Shown here one piece after another: positions 1 through 8,116 of a stretch of DNA of 32,122 bases (position 1 is the first letter of the stretch; each line of letters opens with the position of its first letter). The position numbers and the translations under genes were made by a program. The stretch covers positions 1-32,122 of the forward strand of contig JAJZWQ010000010.1 of assembly GCA_021846605.1 (NCBI GenBank). The letters are read 5' to 3'. The notes under the pieces were generated by a model. The model saw only the letters and a program-made list of their open reading frames with translations. It did no database searches and was not told where the DNA came from. This stretch comes from Bacillota bacterium (GTDB lineage Bacteria > Bacillota_E > RBS10-35 > JAJYVN01).

Positions 1-284
1 CGTACAACCAAACCCCGGGGGCGGGGCTGTCAGACGTCGGCCGGCCATCTCCTCTCCTCAGCGGTGCGGAGAAAGTCTGTGGTGGACCAGCGGGCGGGAG
101 GCCCCCGCCGGGGAGCCCCGTTCCGTCCAGGACCGTGGTCAGGCTCGTCGGGGTCGTACATGCCGGGCACCGGGATTCCTTCCGGTTCACGGGCAGCACC
201 GGGGTCCACCCTTGGTCGGTATCCCTGCCCCGCAGTGGCGGCGTACGCACCAAGGAAACCACACGCTTCTTCCACCTCCTCGCT

Positions 285-362
285 GGCCGCCTTCAGCGCC
301 TTCTCTGCCCGGTGCCGGGCCGAACGGCGCCCATACAACCGCTCACACATACTCGTCAGCAA
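285..362 (-). pseudogene. IS607-type TnpA serine recombinase, C-terminal fragment
   Basis: The minus strand encodes LLTSMCERLYGRRSARHRAE followed by KALKAA. This matches from memory the C-terminal helix of IS607-family serine recombinases (typically LTSFCARLYGRRSARNRA). The catalytic N-terminal domain is absent: upstream codons on this strand overlap the TnpB fragment on the other strand and do not resemble a recombinase. The frame stays open to about position 30, but that tail is not recognisable and may be fortuitous. In an intact IS607 element tnpA precedes tnpB on the same strand; here the two fragments point away from each other, which suggests an inversion or a junction between two elements near position 360. 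Confidence 0.55.
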
Positions 363-447
363 CCGGCTCCTGGCCAAGGCGGCGGGCACGGCCCGGTACG
401 CCTTCAACTGGGGGCTCGTTGTGTGCAAGCGCCGCCTCGACGCGGGT
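361..447 (+). pseudogene. tnpB: TnpB (IS607/IS605 OrfB) N-terminal fragment
   Basis: The frame starting at 361 reads NRLLAKAAGTARYAFNWGLV then VCKRRLDAG. This is the N-terminal helical region of TnpB proteins (consensus like AGAARFAYNWGL). The usual initiating segment is missing upstream, and after about position 447 the frame loses similarity. The middle of the protein, including the first catalytic residues of the RuvC fold, has been deleted, so this is a non-functional remnant. The C-terminal fragment resumes about 10 bp later in another frame. Confidence 0.6.
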
Positions 448-457
448 GTGCCTGGGC

Positions 458-796
458 CGCACGCGGCGGAACCAGTGGTATGGGTCGCGGTTGGTCGTCG
501 CCTCCCGCTTCTATCCGTCGACCAAGACCTGTTCGGCCTGTGGTCACACCAAGGCCGAGATCTCACTTGGCGAACGGGTCTTCCGTTGCGAGGGATGTGG
601 GGTCGAGATCGACCGGGACCGGAACGCGGCGCGGAATCTCGCGTCGCTTGTCGCCGGGAGTTCCCCGGAGACGCACAACGCCTGTGGAGCGGAAGGCTCT
701 GGCCAGGAGAACGGCCTGGTGAAACCGGCCGTAGCGCAGCAGGAATCTCCAAGCAGGAAACTGACCGCGCAAGCGGTTGGATACAAAAGGCTATGA
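458..796 (+). pseudogene. tnpB: TnpB (IS607/IS605 OrfB) C-terminal zinc-ribbon fragment
   Basis: From 458 the frame encodes a typical TnpB C-terminus: YGSRLVVASRFYPSTKTCS, then a zinc ribbon with two CxxC pairs (CSAC and CEGC), then EIDRDRNAARNLA, which carries the last RuvC aspartate. The tail VAGSSPETHNACGAEGSGQ is also characteristic of the family. TnpB is the RNA-guided nuclease carried by IS200/IS605 and IS607 elements. Only about 100 of roughly 400 residues remain, joined to the N-terminal fragment by a large internal deletion and a frame change. The frame ends at a TGA at 794-796. Confidence 0.8.
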
Positions 797-1145
797 AGAG
801 AGGAACGGTAGGGATACGGCCCGCTATCTCCGCCGCCGCGCGGTGCCATCCCGGACCGCGGCATTCTCAACGACCCCGTTGGCGCGCAGGCGGTTGCCGC
901 AACGGCGCCACTCCGTGGCGTATGTCTGTTCCCCGTCGGGTGAGGCCGGTGACGGCCTGAGGCCAGCTTGCCCGCAGCTGGTGCGCCACAAGGGCCGGCG
1001 CGGCGAGTGGCGCGCAGGGCGTACCCCGCTTGGCGGGCCTTGTGCCCGAAGGCCCCCACGACAATGACGCCATCCTGCGCCGCCATCCGCTCTGGCAGCA
1101 CTTTGCCCCCGGGCGGCGAAGTGGGCGGCGGGGGAGGGGGCGCCC
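797..1145. other. Intergenic region without recognisable gene
   Basis: No frame here reads like a known protein. It is probably the remainder of the transposon debris plus the upstream region of the next gene. The only usable signal is a purine-rich run at about 1130-1140 just before the GTG of the following CDS. No convincing transposon end hairpin or promoter was found. Confidence 0.5.
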
Positions 1146-2756
1146 GTGCACAGCCTTCTGTGGCCAGACGGGGAACCGGGTCCCGGCGGTCTGGGGCAGG
1201 TGGGGGACGCGGCCATGACCGACCTGGAACTGGACAGACTGGCCGACCGCATCGCCCAGGACCGCCCGGACCGGCGCTTTGCGGTGCGTTCCGCGCTCGG
1301 CCGGTTGCCCCTGGATCCGGCTGCCGTCCAGTGGCGGGCCGGGGTGAGCCGCGACCTGCTCGACCTCCCCGCGTTGTGGGACGGGCTGCGCGAGGCCGCA
1401 TCCGCGCTGCGCGTCCTCTTTGCGCACCGGCCCCAGGCGTTTCCGCGCGATACGCCGCGGGCCGCCCGCCTCGGCACGCGCGTCGTGGAGTTGGAGTCGT
1501 ACGTCGACGCCCTGCGCGCGCTGAGCCGGGCCCTGGGCGGCGGGGGGGTGCGCGCGCGGGCCCTGCGGGCCCTGGCCGCCGAGGTGACCGCGCGTCTGGA
1601 ACGGCCGGAGACGGTGGCCCTGATGGCTGCCCTGCCGCACTGGCGCCAGACCCTGGACGAGGTGCGCAGCATCCTGATCGCGGTGAACGTGTCCCCGGCG
1701 ATGGAGCCCGAGGCCGCCGCCATCATCGGTTTCGAACGCACGCCGGCCGCCGTCGGGGAGACGGCGCTGGCCCGTCTCCTGGGGGAGGCGAAGGGGGAGC
1801 GGGGCGTGGCGCGCCTGCGCCAGCGCGAACCGGTCGACTGGCAGGGGGACGGGCCACTGGCCCGCGAGGTGCGGGCGCTGCTGGAGACGGTGGCGGCCCC
1901 GGTGGAGCGGGCCCTGCACGGATTTCGCCTGGTGGAGGCTCAGGAGTTGGCGCACCTGGAGGGGGAGTTGGTCCTGTTCCTAGGCGCGACCGCGCTGGCC
2001 CGGCAGTGGCGCGCCAGGGGGCTGCCCGTCTGCGTGGCCGAGGTGGGGGCGGAGTGGACGGCACGGGACGCGTACCATCCGGTGTTGGCCGAGCAGTTGC
2101 CCCCTGGGCACCTGGTGCCCAACGCCGTCGAGTTCGGCCCGGCCGGAAGTGTCTGGGTCCTGACCGGGCCCAACCGGGGCGGCAAGACCACCTACCTGCG
2201 CACGGTCGGCGCCGTCCAGGTCCTCGGCCAGTGCGGCCTTCCGGTTCCAGCCGCCGCCTGTCGCCTGTCTTTGGCCGACCAGGTGCTGACGCACTTTTCC
2301 GGGCCGGAACTGGGGCAGACCGGCCGCGGGCGGTTGGATGAGGAGGCGGCCCAACTGGCCGAGATCTTCGCCCGCTGCACCCCCGCCAGCCTGGTCCTGC
2401 TGAACGAGGCCCTGGCCGGCACCAGCGCGGCGGAAGGGGTTGCGTTGGCGCAGGACGTGCTGGGCGGGTTTCGGGCCCTGGGGGCCCGTGTGGTCTACGC
2501 CACGCACCTCCACGAACTGGCGGCCCGCGCCCCCACCATCAACGCCGCCGTCCCGGGGCAGGGGACCGTCGCCAGCCTGACGGTGGCGGCGGCGCCGGAG
2601 GCCGGCATCCACCGCCCCACCTACCGGGTGGCGCCCGGCGTCCCCAGCGGGGCCTCGTGGTTCGCCTCCCACATCGCCCGCGAGCACGGGATCAGTCTGG
2701 GGCAGCTCCTGGACGACTTCCGGGCGCGGGGGCTGCTCCCGCCCCCGCCGGGCTGA
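1146..2756 (+). CDS. MutS-related ATPase (domain V type)
   Basis: The 536-residue protein ends in a MutS-family ABC-type ATPase domain. Walker A is TGPNRGGKTTYLR (residues 340-352) and the Walker B region is LVLLNEALAGTS (416-427). No mismatch-binding domain I and no C-terminal Smr domain are visible, so it is neither MutS proper nor MutS2. The N-terminal half (DLELDRLADRIAQ and the following RAGVSRDLLDLPALWDGL) resembles a family of MutS-like proteins in clostridial and Symbiobacterium-like genomes, which also carry NE in place of DE in Walker B. Its function is not established; a DNA-structure-binding ATPase is the obvious inference. I use the GTG at 1146 because the family has a short segment before DLEL and a GGGGGAGGGGG run precedes it. 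The ATG at 1215, with GGTGGGGGA upstream, is the alternative. Codons are complete, with no disruption. Confidence 0.8.
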   Translation: MHSLLWPDGEPGPGGLGQVGDAAMTDLELDRLADRIAQDRPDRRFAVRSALGRLPLDPAAVQWRAGVSRDLLDLPALWDGLREAASALRVLFAHRPQAFPRDTPRAARLGTRVVELESYVDALRALSRALGGGGVRARALRALAAEVTARLERPETVALMAALPHWRQTLDEVRSILIAVNVSPAMEPEAAAIIGFERTPAAVGETALARLLGEAKGERGVARLRQREPVDWQGDGPLAREVRALLETVAAPVERALHGFRLVEAQELAHLEGELVLFLGATALARQWRARGLPVCVAEVGAEWTARDAYHPVLAEQLPPGHLVPNAVEFGPAGSVWVLTGPNRGGKTTYLRTVGAVQVLGQCGLPVPAAACRLSLADQVLTHFSGPELGQTGRGRLDEEAAQLAEIFARCTPASLVLLNEALAGTSAAEGVALAQDVLGGFRALGARVVYATHLHELAARAPTINAAVPGQGTVASLTVAAAPEAGIHRPTYRVAPGVPSGASWFASHIAREHGISLGQLLDDFRARGLLPPPPG

Positions 2757-2904
2757 ATCTCCCGCCCCGGTTCGGTTTTCGCGGCACACCGGGTTGGGCT
2801 ATGCTCGTCGGTGGGACAGGGGGCCCTCATGTGCGCACCCCCGCGCAGAGGGGATCCCCCGTGCTGGACCCGCGCCGGGGGACTGATGATGGGAGGCGGA
2901 TCCA

Positions 2905-3639
2905 ATGGCCGTGCGCGTGACGGTGTGGAACGAGTATCGGCATGAGCGCCACAACCCCAAGGTGGCCGACGTCTACCCCGAGGGAATGCACGCCCCGATC
3001 GCGGCGGCGTTGCGGGCGGCGGGCTGCGAGGTGCGCGTGGCCACTCTCGACGAGCCGGAGCACGGCCTGACGGCCGAGGTGCTGGCGGAAACCGACGTGC
3101 TCACCTGGTGGGGGCACATGGCCCATCAGGAGGTCGGCGACGACGTGGTGGACCGCGTCCAGCAGCGGGTTCTGCGCGACGGCATGGGGCTGGTCGTGCT
3201 GCACAGCGGGCACCATTCCAAGATCTTCAAGCGCCTGATGGGCACCAGTTGCGACCTCAAGTGGCGCGAGGCCGGCGAGAAGGAGCGCCTCTGGGTGGTC
3301 GAGCCCGGTCATCCGATCGCGGCTGGCCTGCCGGAGTCCTTCGAACTCGAGCACGTCGAGATGTATGGGGAGCGCTTCGATATCCCCACCCCGGACAACC
3401 TGGTCTTCGTCTCCTGGTTCCAGGGGGGGGAGGTCTTCCGCAGCGGCTGCTGCTTTTTACGCGGCCGCGGCCGCATCTTCTATTTCCGCCCCGGCCACGA
3501 GACCTTCCCCATCTACCACCAGCCAGTGGTGCAGCAGGTGTTGGTCAACGGGGTGCGCTGGGCGGCACCGGTGGGCGCGGCCCCGCCCATCTTCGGTCAC
3601 CGGCCGCCGCTTGAACCGCTTCCCCCGCGCCAGGGCTGA
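2905..3639 (+). CDS. ThuA-like protein (trehalose utilization family)
   Basis: The 244-residue protein matches the ThuA family (class I glutamine amidotransferase-like fold) over its whole length. Characteristic stretches are [61 protein letters not shown] and [16 protein letters not shown]. ThuA proteins are linked to disaccharide and trehalose utilisation and usually sit beside Gfo/Idh/MocA oxidoreductases. Here no intact one is adjacent, although a decayed Gfo/Idh fragment lies 18 kb away. The ATG at 2905 is preceded by GGGAGGC at 2891-2897 with good spacing. It is followed within 10 bp by a strong hairpin that probably ends the transcript. Biochemical activity is not known for this family. 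Confidence 0.9.
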   Translation: MAVRVTVWNEYRHERHNPKVADVYPEGMHAPIAAALRAAGCEVRVATLDEPEHGLTAEVLAETDVLTWWGHMAHQEVGDDVVDRVQQRVLRDGMGLVVLHSGHHSKIFKRLMGTSCDLKWREAGEKERLWVVEPGHPIAAGLPESFELEHVEMYGERFDIPTPDNLVFVSWFQGGEVFRSGCCFLRGRGRIFYFRPGHETFPIYHQPVVQQVLVNGVRWAAPVGAAPPIFGHRPPLEPLPPRQG

Positions 3640-3644
3640 GGGAG

Positions 3645-3682
3645 GCCGCAGGGCCGGTCCCCTGGGGGTCCGGCCCTGCGGC
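3645..3682 (+). terminator. GC-rich terminator-like hairpin after the thuA-like gene
   Basis: Arms 3645-3657 and 3670-3682 form a perfect 13-bp stem around a 12-nt loop. It starts 5 bp after the stop codon. There is no T-run downstream, so it may act as a factor-assisted terminator or an mRNA 3' end stabiliser rather than a classic intrinsic terminator. Confidence 0.55.
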
Positions 3683-3712
3683 GATCCCACGCGCCACGAC
3701 TCCCGCAAGTCC

Positions 3713-3741
3713 TTGACATCCTCGGAGAAGGCCGGTAGCCT
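3713..3741 (+). promoter_or_regulatory. Putative sigma-A type promoter for the SLH protein gene
   Basis: A perfect -35 TTGACA (3713-3718) is followed after 17 bp by TAGCCT (3736-3741), which keeps the key T, A and final T of a -10 box. Transcription would start near 3748, leaving a leader of about 250 nt before the GTG at 3999. Confidence 0.5.
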
Positions 3742-3998
3742 CCTATGGTCTACACGTGTACTCCTGGCGGCGCGGTGGGCCGGGTCGGCGGAACTCAGCC
3801 AAGAGGTTCCGGCAATTCTGACCGGTTGCGCGGTTTACGGCAGGGAAACGTCGAGGAATCACCAAAAGCCCCCAGTGTTCCGAGACGCTCTCGTTTTCCG
3901 ATTGGCCTTCCATGATCTAGCGCACCGCATCGGCTGCGCGGCCGAACCCCCGCAGCGGGTGACGCAGGGTCGAATCGAGAGACTGAGGTGATCTGCCG
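3742..3998 (+). other. Long 5' leader of the SLH protein gene
   Basis: About 250 nt between the predicted promoter and the start codon carry no ORF I can support. The 3' end holds an excellent ribosome binding site, GAGGTGATCT at 3985-3994, nearly a full complement of the 16S 3' end, placed 4-6 nt before GTG. The segment at about 3937-3990 (CCGAACCC, then CAGC, then CGCAGG, then GAGAGACTGAGG) loosely recalls the 3' half of ydaO (c-di-AMP) riboswitches. The conserved 5' half was not found, so I do not call a riboswitch. Confidence 0.35.
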
Positions 3999-5783
3999 GT
4001 GCGACGCATGGGGGCCCTCGCCGCCACCCTGGTGTTGCTGTGCGCATCCGCGGCTCCGGCATTCGCGGCGACGAACAGCGCCCAGGTGATGCCGGCCCAA
4101 AACCTGCCCCCCAACCCCAACTTTGACGCGGAGTGCTCCGCCCTCAACGGACAGGTGATCCAGGGCTACTGTGGTTACAACCCCACCACGGGGTGGACGT
4201 TCAATACCCCGCAGCGCGAGGCCGCGGCCCTGGTGGCCATCGACAATGCCCGCGTCGCCGAAGGGTTGCAGCCCCTGCGTCTTCCCTCCAATTTCGGCGA
4301 CCTGACGTCCACCGAACAACAGTTTGTCCTGGCCAACCTGGAACGCATCGCCCGCGGCCTGCCCCCCATGGTGGCGATCTCGCCGCAGTTGGACACCGCG
4401 GCGGCCGCCGGGGCGGCGGCGGATCAGGACCCACAGCTGCCCTCCTCCCTGGAGGGGTATGCCTTCGGCGCCAACTGGGCCGGTGACCAGCAGCCGGCGG
4501 TGGCGATGTATGGGTATATGTATCTGGACGGGTGGGGGGGTACGCTGGCCAACACCCCCAACGAGGACTGCACCAGCCTGACGGCTCCCGGGTGCTGGGC
4601 CCACCGGCAGATCGTGCTGGGGAACTGGGGGGTGACCGGGCTCTTCGGCGGCGCCGCGCTCCCCGGCGGGCCCAGCGGCATGGGATCTTCGGCGCAGCTC
4701 TATGTGGGATACGACGGGCCGCCCGTGCCCGTCACCTATACCTGGGCCGACGCCGTGGCGCAGGGCGCGGGCGCTGGCGATCCGCTGGGTCAGCCGCAGA
4801 CGGGAACCCTGTGGCCCTTCTCCGACATGAGGTCCACCACTTGGGCCGCAGGGGCGGCCGCGGTGCTGGCCGGTGGGGGCGTCGTGCAGGGGACCGCGCC
4901 GGGGACCTTCTCTCCCAACGCGCCCGTCCAGTTGCAGGAGATGGTTGTGTTCCTGGGCCGGGTGTTGGGCTGGGCGGGGTCCTCCACCTCCGCGCCCCGC
5001 GGCACCGCCGCCTATGCCCAGGCCGCGATGGGCTACGCCGCGGCGTTCCACCTGCTTCCGGCGGGGGTGGCCCCCGCCCAGTCCCTGACCCGCCTGCAGA
5101 CCGTCCAGCTGGTGGTTGCGGCCCTGCGGTTGCGGCCGTCGAAGGCGCCCATGCCCTTCGTGGACCTGGGCGGGCTCTCGGCGCCGGAGCTGGCGGTGCT
5201 CACGACCGCCGTGGCAGACGGGCTGCTCCGCGGTGAGGGGGAGGGCGTGCTGGCCCCCCTCCAGACGCTCACGCGAGCGCAGGCGGTGCTCCTCCTGGAG
5301 CGGGCGCTGCTGCTGCGGGCCCGGACGGTGGGCGCCATGACCGTGGGCGGGGAGCCGCTGGCGGCGATCGCGCTTTCCAACGGCCAGGAGTTGTACCGGC
5401 TGGGGTCCATCCGCTTCCTGTCCGCAGCGCCCACACAGGATCCCTACGTCTATTGGACGACCTCGGCCAGCCCCGCGGTGCAGTCCGTGCTGGTGGAGTC
5501 CGGCGGGCAGAAGACCTGGTGGTCAGGCACCTTTATCTTCGGTCCTGAGCAGCAGCCCAGCTGGGCGAAGCAGGCCGGGGCCACGCTCTACGAAAAGGCG
5601 CTGGCCCTACTCTGGCCGGCGGGGGAGCAGGGCGTGGGCCCGGCCCTGTTCAGCCCCACGGTCCACGTCATCGCCTTTGGCACGGACGTGCAGCAACTGC
5701 TGCCCGCCGCGACTCAATGGACGCCCGCGCTCGGCTCGACGGCGACCGACCCGATGCTGGCGCTGGCGAGCGCGCTGGACTGA
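3999..5783 (+). CDS. Secreted CAP-like protein with SLH domains
   Basis: The 594-residue protein begins with a signal peptide (MRRMGALAATLVLLCASAAP, cleavage near AFA-A, about residue 24). Residues about 65-245 resemble CAP/SCP-like secreted domains: a helical RVAEGLQPLRLP stretch, then a GCWAHRQIVLGNWG segment similar to the conserved histidine region. Residues about 272-330 form a clear SLH repeat (WPFSDM, then GVVQGTAPGTFSPNAPV). Two weaker SLH-like repeats follow to about residue 440, including PFVDLGGLS. The last 150 residues are unrecognised. SLH domains anchor proteins to cell-wall polymers in monoderm or S-layered bacteria, so this is likely an exported wall-bound protein. The GTG start has a near-perfect SD. 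The 3' end overlaps the convergent downstream gene by 70 bp. Confidence 0.8.
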   Translation: MRRMGALAATLVLLCASAAPAFAATNSAQVMPAQNLPPNPNFDAECSALNGQVIQGYCGYNPTTGWTFNTPQREAAALVAIDNARVAEGLQPLRLPSNFGDLTSTEQQFVLANLERIARGLPPMVAISPQLDTAAAAGAAADQDPQLPSSLEGYAFGANWAGDQQPAVAMYGYMYLDGWGGTLANTPNEDCTSLTAPGCWAHRQIVLGNWGVTGLFGGAALPGGPSGMGSSAQLYVGYDGPPVPVTYTWADAVAQGAGAGDPLGQPQTGTLWPFSDMRSTTWAAGAAAVLAGGGVVQGTAPGTFSPNAPVQLQEMVVFLGRVLGWAGSSTSAPRGTAAYAQAAMGYAAAFHLLPAGVAPAQSLTRLQTVQLVVAALRLRPSKAPMPFVDLGGLSAPELAVLTTAVADGLLRGEGEGVLAPLQTLTRAQAVLLLERALLLRARTVGAMTVGGEPLAAIALSNGQELYRLGSIRFLSAAPTQDPYVYWTTSASPAVQSVLVESGGQKTWWSGTFIFGPEQQPSWAKQAGATLYEKALALLWPAGEQGVGPALFSPTVHVIAFGTDVQQLLPAATQWTPALGSTATDPMLALASALD

Positions 5784-7189
5784 GGTGCCACCAGGACGAT
5801 GCTGTTGGTCCCGTGATACACGGCCCGCCACCCCTCCCACTGCAGCACCCGCCCGATGGAGCGCCCGCGGGGGAGGAGGGCCCACTGCACGCCCTCGGCG
5901 GCGAGCGTCGCGCCCGGGTTGATCTGGATGGTCGTCAGGGCCACGTAGCGACTGAGGACGCCGCTACCCATGTAGAGGTCGCCGCGGCTGTCGATGTAGA
6001 CGCGGGGATCCCCCCGCCAGCGCCAGAGCAGGTAGCTGCCCTCGGCATAGGTGTTGAACCCCCTGCCCTTCAGGTGCGCCGCGACATAGCCGGCCCCCCC
6101 GACCGGCCAGCCCGTGGTGATCGGCCAGGCGGGCGGCGGGCGCCGGATGCCGACGATCACCGGGATGACCAGGGCCAGCCCGATCACCGGCCAGGGCACC
6201 CGCAGGGCCGGGGCGCGGCGGCCGGCCACTGCCGTCGCCGCCAACAGGCCCAGCGGCAGCGCCGCGTATGGCGCCAGCCGTATGGCCCAGAGCAGTCCGG
6301 CCAGAAAGAGCAGGGATAGCCCCAGGGGCCGGGCGGGCAGCGGCCGTCCGACGACCAGCGGGGCGGCCAAGGCGAACAGGGCGAACGGGAGGACGATGAG
6401 GCCGGCGTAGAGGGTGTGGAAGTCCGGGCTCTGGAACTCGGCGATGTGCGCCAGGTGGAACGAACTGGTTCCCAGGGAGAAGACGCGGTCGAAGAGCCGG
6501 GGACCGTACGGGGTGGCCAGGGTGGCGGCCGCCGTCACCACTGTGACCAGGGGCAGGGCCCGGCGCGTGCCGCGGTGCCAGGGGCGGCGCACCCGTCCGG
6601 GCAGCCGGGGCAGCCGGGTGATCAGGGTGTCCGCCAGCGCCAGCCCGGGGGCCAGCAGGAACGTCCCGTGCACGTTCGCCCAGAGGGCCGCCAGCACTGG
6701 CAGCAGCCAGAGGATGCGCGGTCCCCGAAGCCGGGCGCGCTCCAGCAGCGCCCATGCCGCCGACCACAGCGCAAACGACGCCAGCGCGGGCAGCGGTGAG
6801 GAGAAGGGGGCGACCACCAACAGCAGGACCAGGGCCAGGAGGGCTCCCTTGGCGCGACTGCGGCTCTGCGCGGAGAACAGGGTGAAGGCGGTGCCGACGG
6901 TGGCGGTCAGAAGCCCGAAGGTCAAGAGCCAGACTGCCCAGCCGCCCAGGTGGACGGCACCGGCCAGCACTGCGTCATACAGCCACTCGGTGACGATCAG
7001 CGGCCGGCCCGCGACCGTCCACGAATACACATCGCGCGCCGGCAGGGTCAGCCGCTGGAGGATGCTGTTCCCATAGGTGATCTGCCAGAAGGCGTCGTCA
7101 GGCGTGGTGTGAACGGCGAGCAGGGCCAGCAGGCCGGTGGCCGCCAGCACGATGGCCTGCGGGAGGTCGAGCCGTCGGCGCCGGATCAC
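5714..7189 (-). CDS. Polytopic membrane protein, GT-C/PMT-like, coupled to tadC
   Basis: The protein is about 491 residues. It has an N-terminal membrane helix (AIVLAATGLLALLAVH), a DDAFWQITYGNSIL motif in the first external loop, then SWTVAGRPLIVTEWL, roughly ten hydrophobic segments and a C-terminal soluble part containing YIDSRGDLYMGSG. This pattern is typical of integral membrane proteins distantly related to PMT/ArnT-type (GT-C) glycosyltransferases, often annotated hypothetical. The GTG start at 7189 overlaps the tadC stop in a GTGA arrangement, so translation is probably coupled and the gene is the last of the Tad operon. A role in glycosylating pilin or surface proteins is an inference only. 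Reading further upstream in this frame runs into tadC and is not coding. The C-terminus overlaps the convergent SLH gene by 70 bp. Confidence 0.75.
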   Translation of the reverse strand: MIRRRRLDLPQAIVLAATGLLALLAVHTTPDDAFWQITYGNSILQRLTLPARDVYSWTVAGRPLIVTEWLYDAVLAGAVHLGGWAVWLLTFGLLTATVGTAFTLFSAQSRSRAKGALLALVLLLVVAPFSSPLPALASFALWSAAWALLERARLRGPRILWLLPVLAALWANVHGTFLLAPGLALADTLITRLPRLPGRVRRPWHRGTRRALPLVTVVTAAATLATPYGPRLFDRVFSLGTSSFHLAHIAEFQSPDFHTLYAGLIVLPFALFALAAPLVVGRPLPARPLGLSLLFLAGLLWAIRLAPYAALPLGLLAATAVAGRRAPALRVPWPVIGLALVIPVIVGIRRPPPAWPITTGWPVGGAGYVAAHLKGRGFNTYAEGSYLLWRWRGDPRVYIDSRGDLYMGSGVLSRYVALTTIQINPGATLAAEGVQWALLPRGRSIGRVLQWEGWRAVYHGTNSIVLVAPQSSALASASIGSVAVEPSAGVH

Positions 7190-8100
7190 AGATGGTGCCC
7201 CTGCACCGCACCCAGGGCCAACAGCAGTGCAGGCCCCAGCACGACGGCGAACAGGGCGGGAAGGATGCAGAAGATCATGGGGAAGGCCATCTTGATCGGC
7301 GCCTTGGATGCCTGCTCCTCGGCCCGCTGCCGGCGCTGATCGCGGAGCGACTCGGACTGCACGCGGAGCGTGGTGCCGACGCGCACGCCCAACTCCTCGC
7401 TCTGCAGCACGGCGTGGATGAAGGCCGCCAGTTCCGGAAGCTCGACCCGGTCCAACACGGCCAGCATGGCCTGGCGACGCGGGGTGCCCATGCGCTGGTC
7501 GCGCAGGACGCGGCCCATCTCGTCCCCCACCGGGCCGGGGAAGCGCTCCACCACCCGCGTCAGCGCCTGGTCGAAGCCCAGACCGGCCTCCACGCAGACA
7601 GTGAGCAGGTCCATCGCGCTGGGGAGGTCGTCGCGGACAGCGGCCGCGCGACGGCGCGCGCGGCCGCGCAGGTAGGTCCCGGGCAGGCTCCAACCGAGGA
7701 CGGCCGCCAAAAGGGCGATCAGGGGCGCGACCTGCAGCCGGTGCATCAGGAGCATCACGTAGGCCCCCATGCCCACCGCCGCCAGCACCGACGCCCCCAT
7801 CCAGTCCGCCGCGCGCGTGGGCGGCATCCCGGCGCGCTGCAGGCGCGCCGAGGTCTCGGAGAGCAGGCGGGCCGGGAGGAGGCGCCCGGTGGTGCGGCCC
7901 ACGGTCCCCAGGGCGGGACGCAGGACGCGGTCGGCGAACGGGGCGTTGAGAGGCTCTGCGGCGACGATGTCCGATGGGAGGGCGCTGCCCTCGTTCAGGC
8001 CCTCGAGGATGCGGAGCCGGCTCTGCGCCAGGGTCCCGCCCGCCGCGCGCGCGCCGGCCCACACCGCCAGGGCGATCGCCGCGGCCACCAGCCAGGCCAC
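7186..8100 (-). CDS. tadC: Tad pilus inner-membrane platform protein TadC
   Basis: The protein is about 304 residues with a T2SSF (GspF/TadC) domain. Membrane helices lie near the N-terminus (AWLVAAAIALAVWAG), in the middle (ASVLAAVGMGAYVMLL and PLIALLAAVLGWSL) and at the end (MIFCILPALFAVVLGPALLL). The cytoplasmic part DDLPSAMDLLTVCVEAGLGF and ELPELAAFIHAVLQSEELGV is highly characteristic. TadC and TadB form the membrane platform driven by the CpaF ATPase. I choose the GTG at 8100, about 7 nt after GGAGGG; the GTG at 8106 is too close to that SD. It lies 16 bp after tadB and overlaps the next gene by 4 bp (GTGA). Confidence 0.92.
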   Translation of the reverse strand: MAWLVAAAIALAVWAGARAAGGTLAQSRLRILEGLNEGSALPSDIVAAEPLNAPFADRVLRPALGTVGRTTGRLLPARLLSETSARLQRAGMPPTRAADWMGASVLAAVGMGAYVMLLMHRLQVAPLIALLAAVLGWSLPGTYLRGRARRRAAAVRDDLPSAMDLLTVCVEAGLGFDQALTRVVERFPGPVGDEMGRVLRDQRMGTPRRQAMLAVLDRVELPELAAFIHAVLQSEELGVRVGTTLRVQSESLRDQRRQRAEEQASKAPIKMAFPMIFCILPALFAVVLGPALLLALGAVQGHHL

Positions 8101-8116
8101 GCGCACCCCTCCTTCC

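Noticed and set aside
824..1955. Long minus-strand ORFs opposite the MutS-related gene
   Set aside because: Low-complexity Arg/Pro/Ala translations typical of antisense frames in GC-rich DNA, with a clear coding gene on plus.
3749..3998. c-di-GMP or c-di-AMP riboswitch in the SLH gene leader
   Set aside because: No GEMM core (CAAACC, CGCAAAGCC) is present, and only a vague likeness to the ydaO 3' half; kept only as a weak lead.
7190..8062. N-terminal extension of the membrane protein gene upstream of 7189
   Set aside because: This part overlaps tadC in another frame and translates to Arg/Pro/Gly-rich sequence; the GTGA junction gives the natural start.
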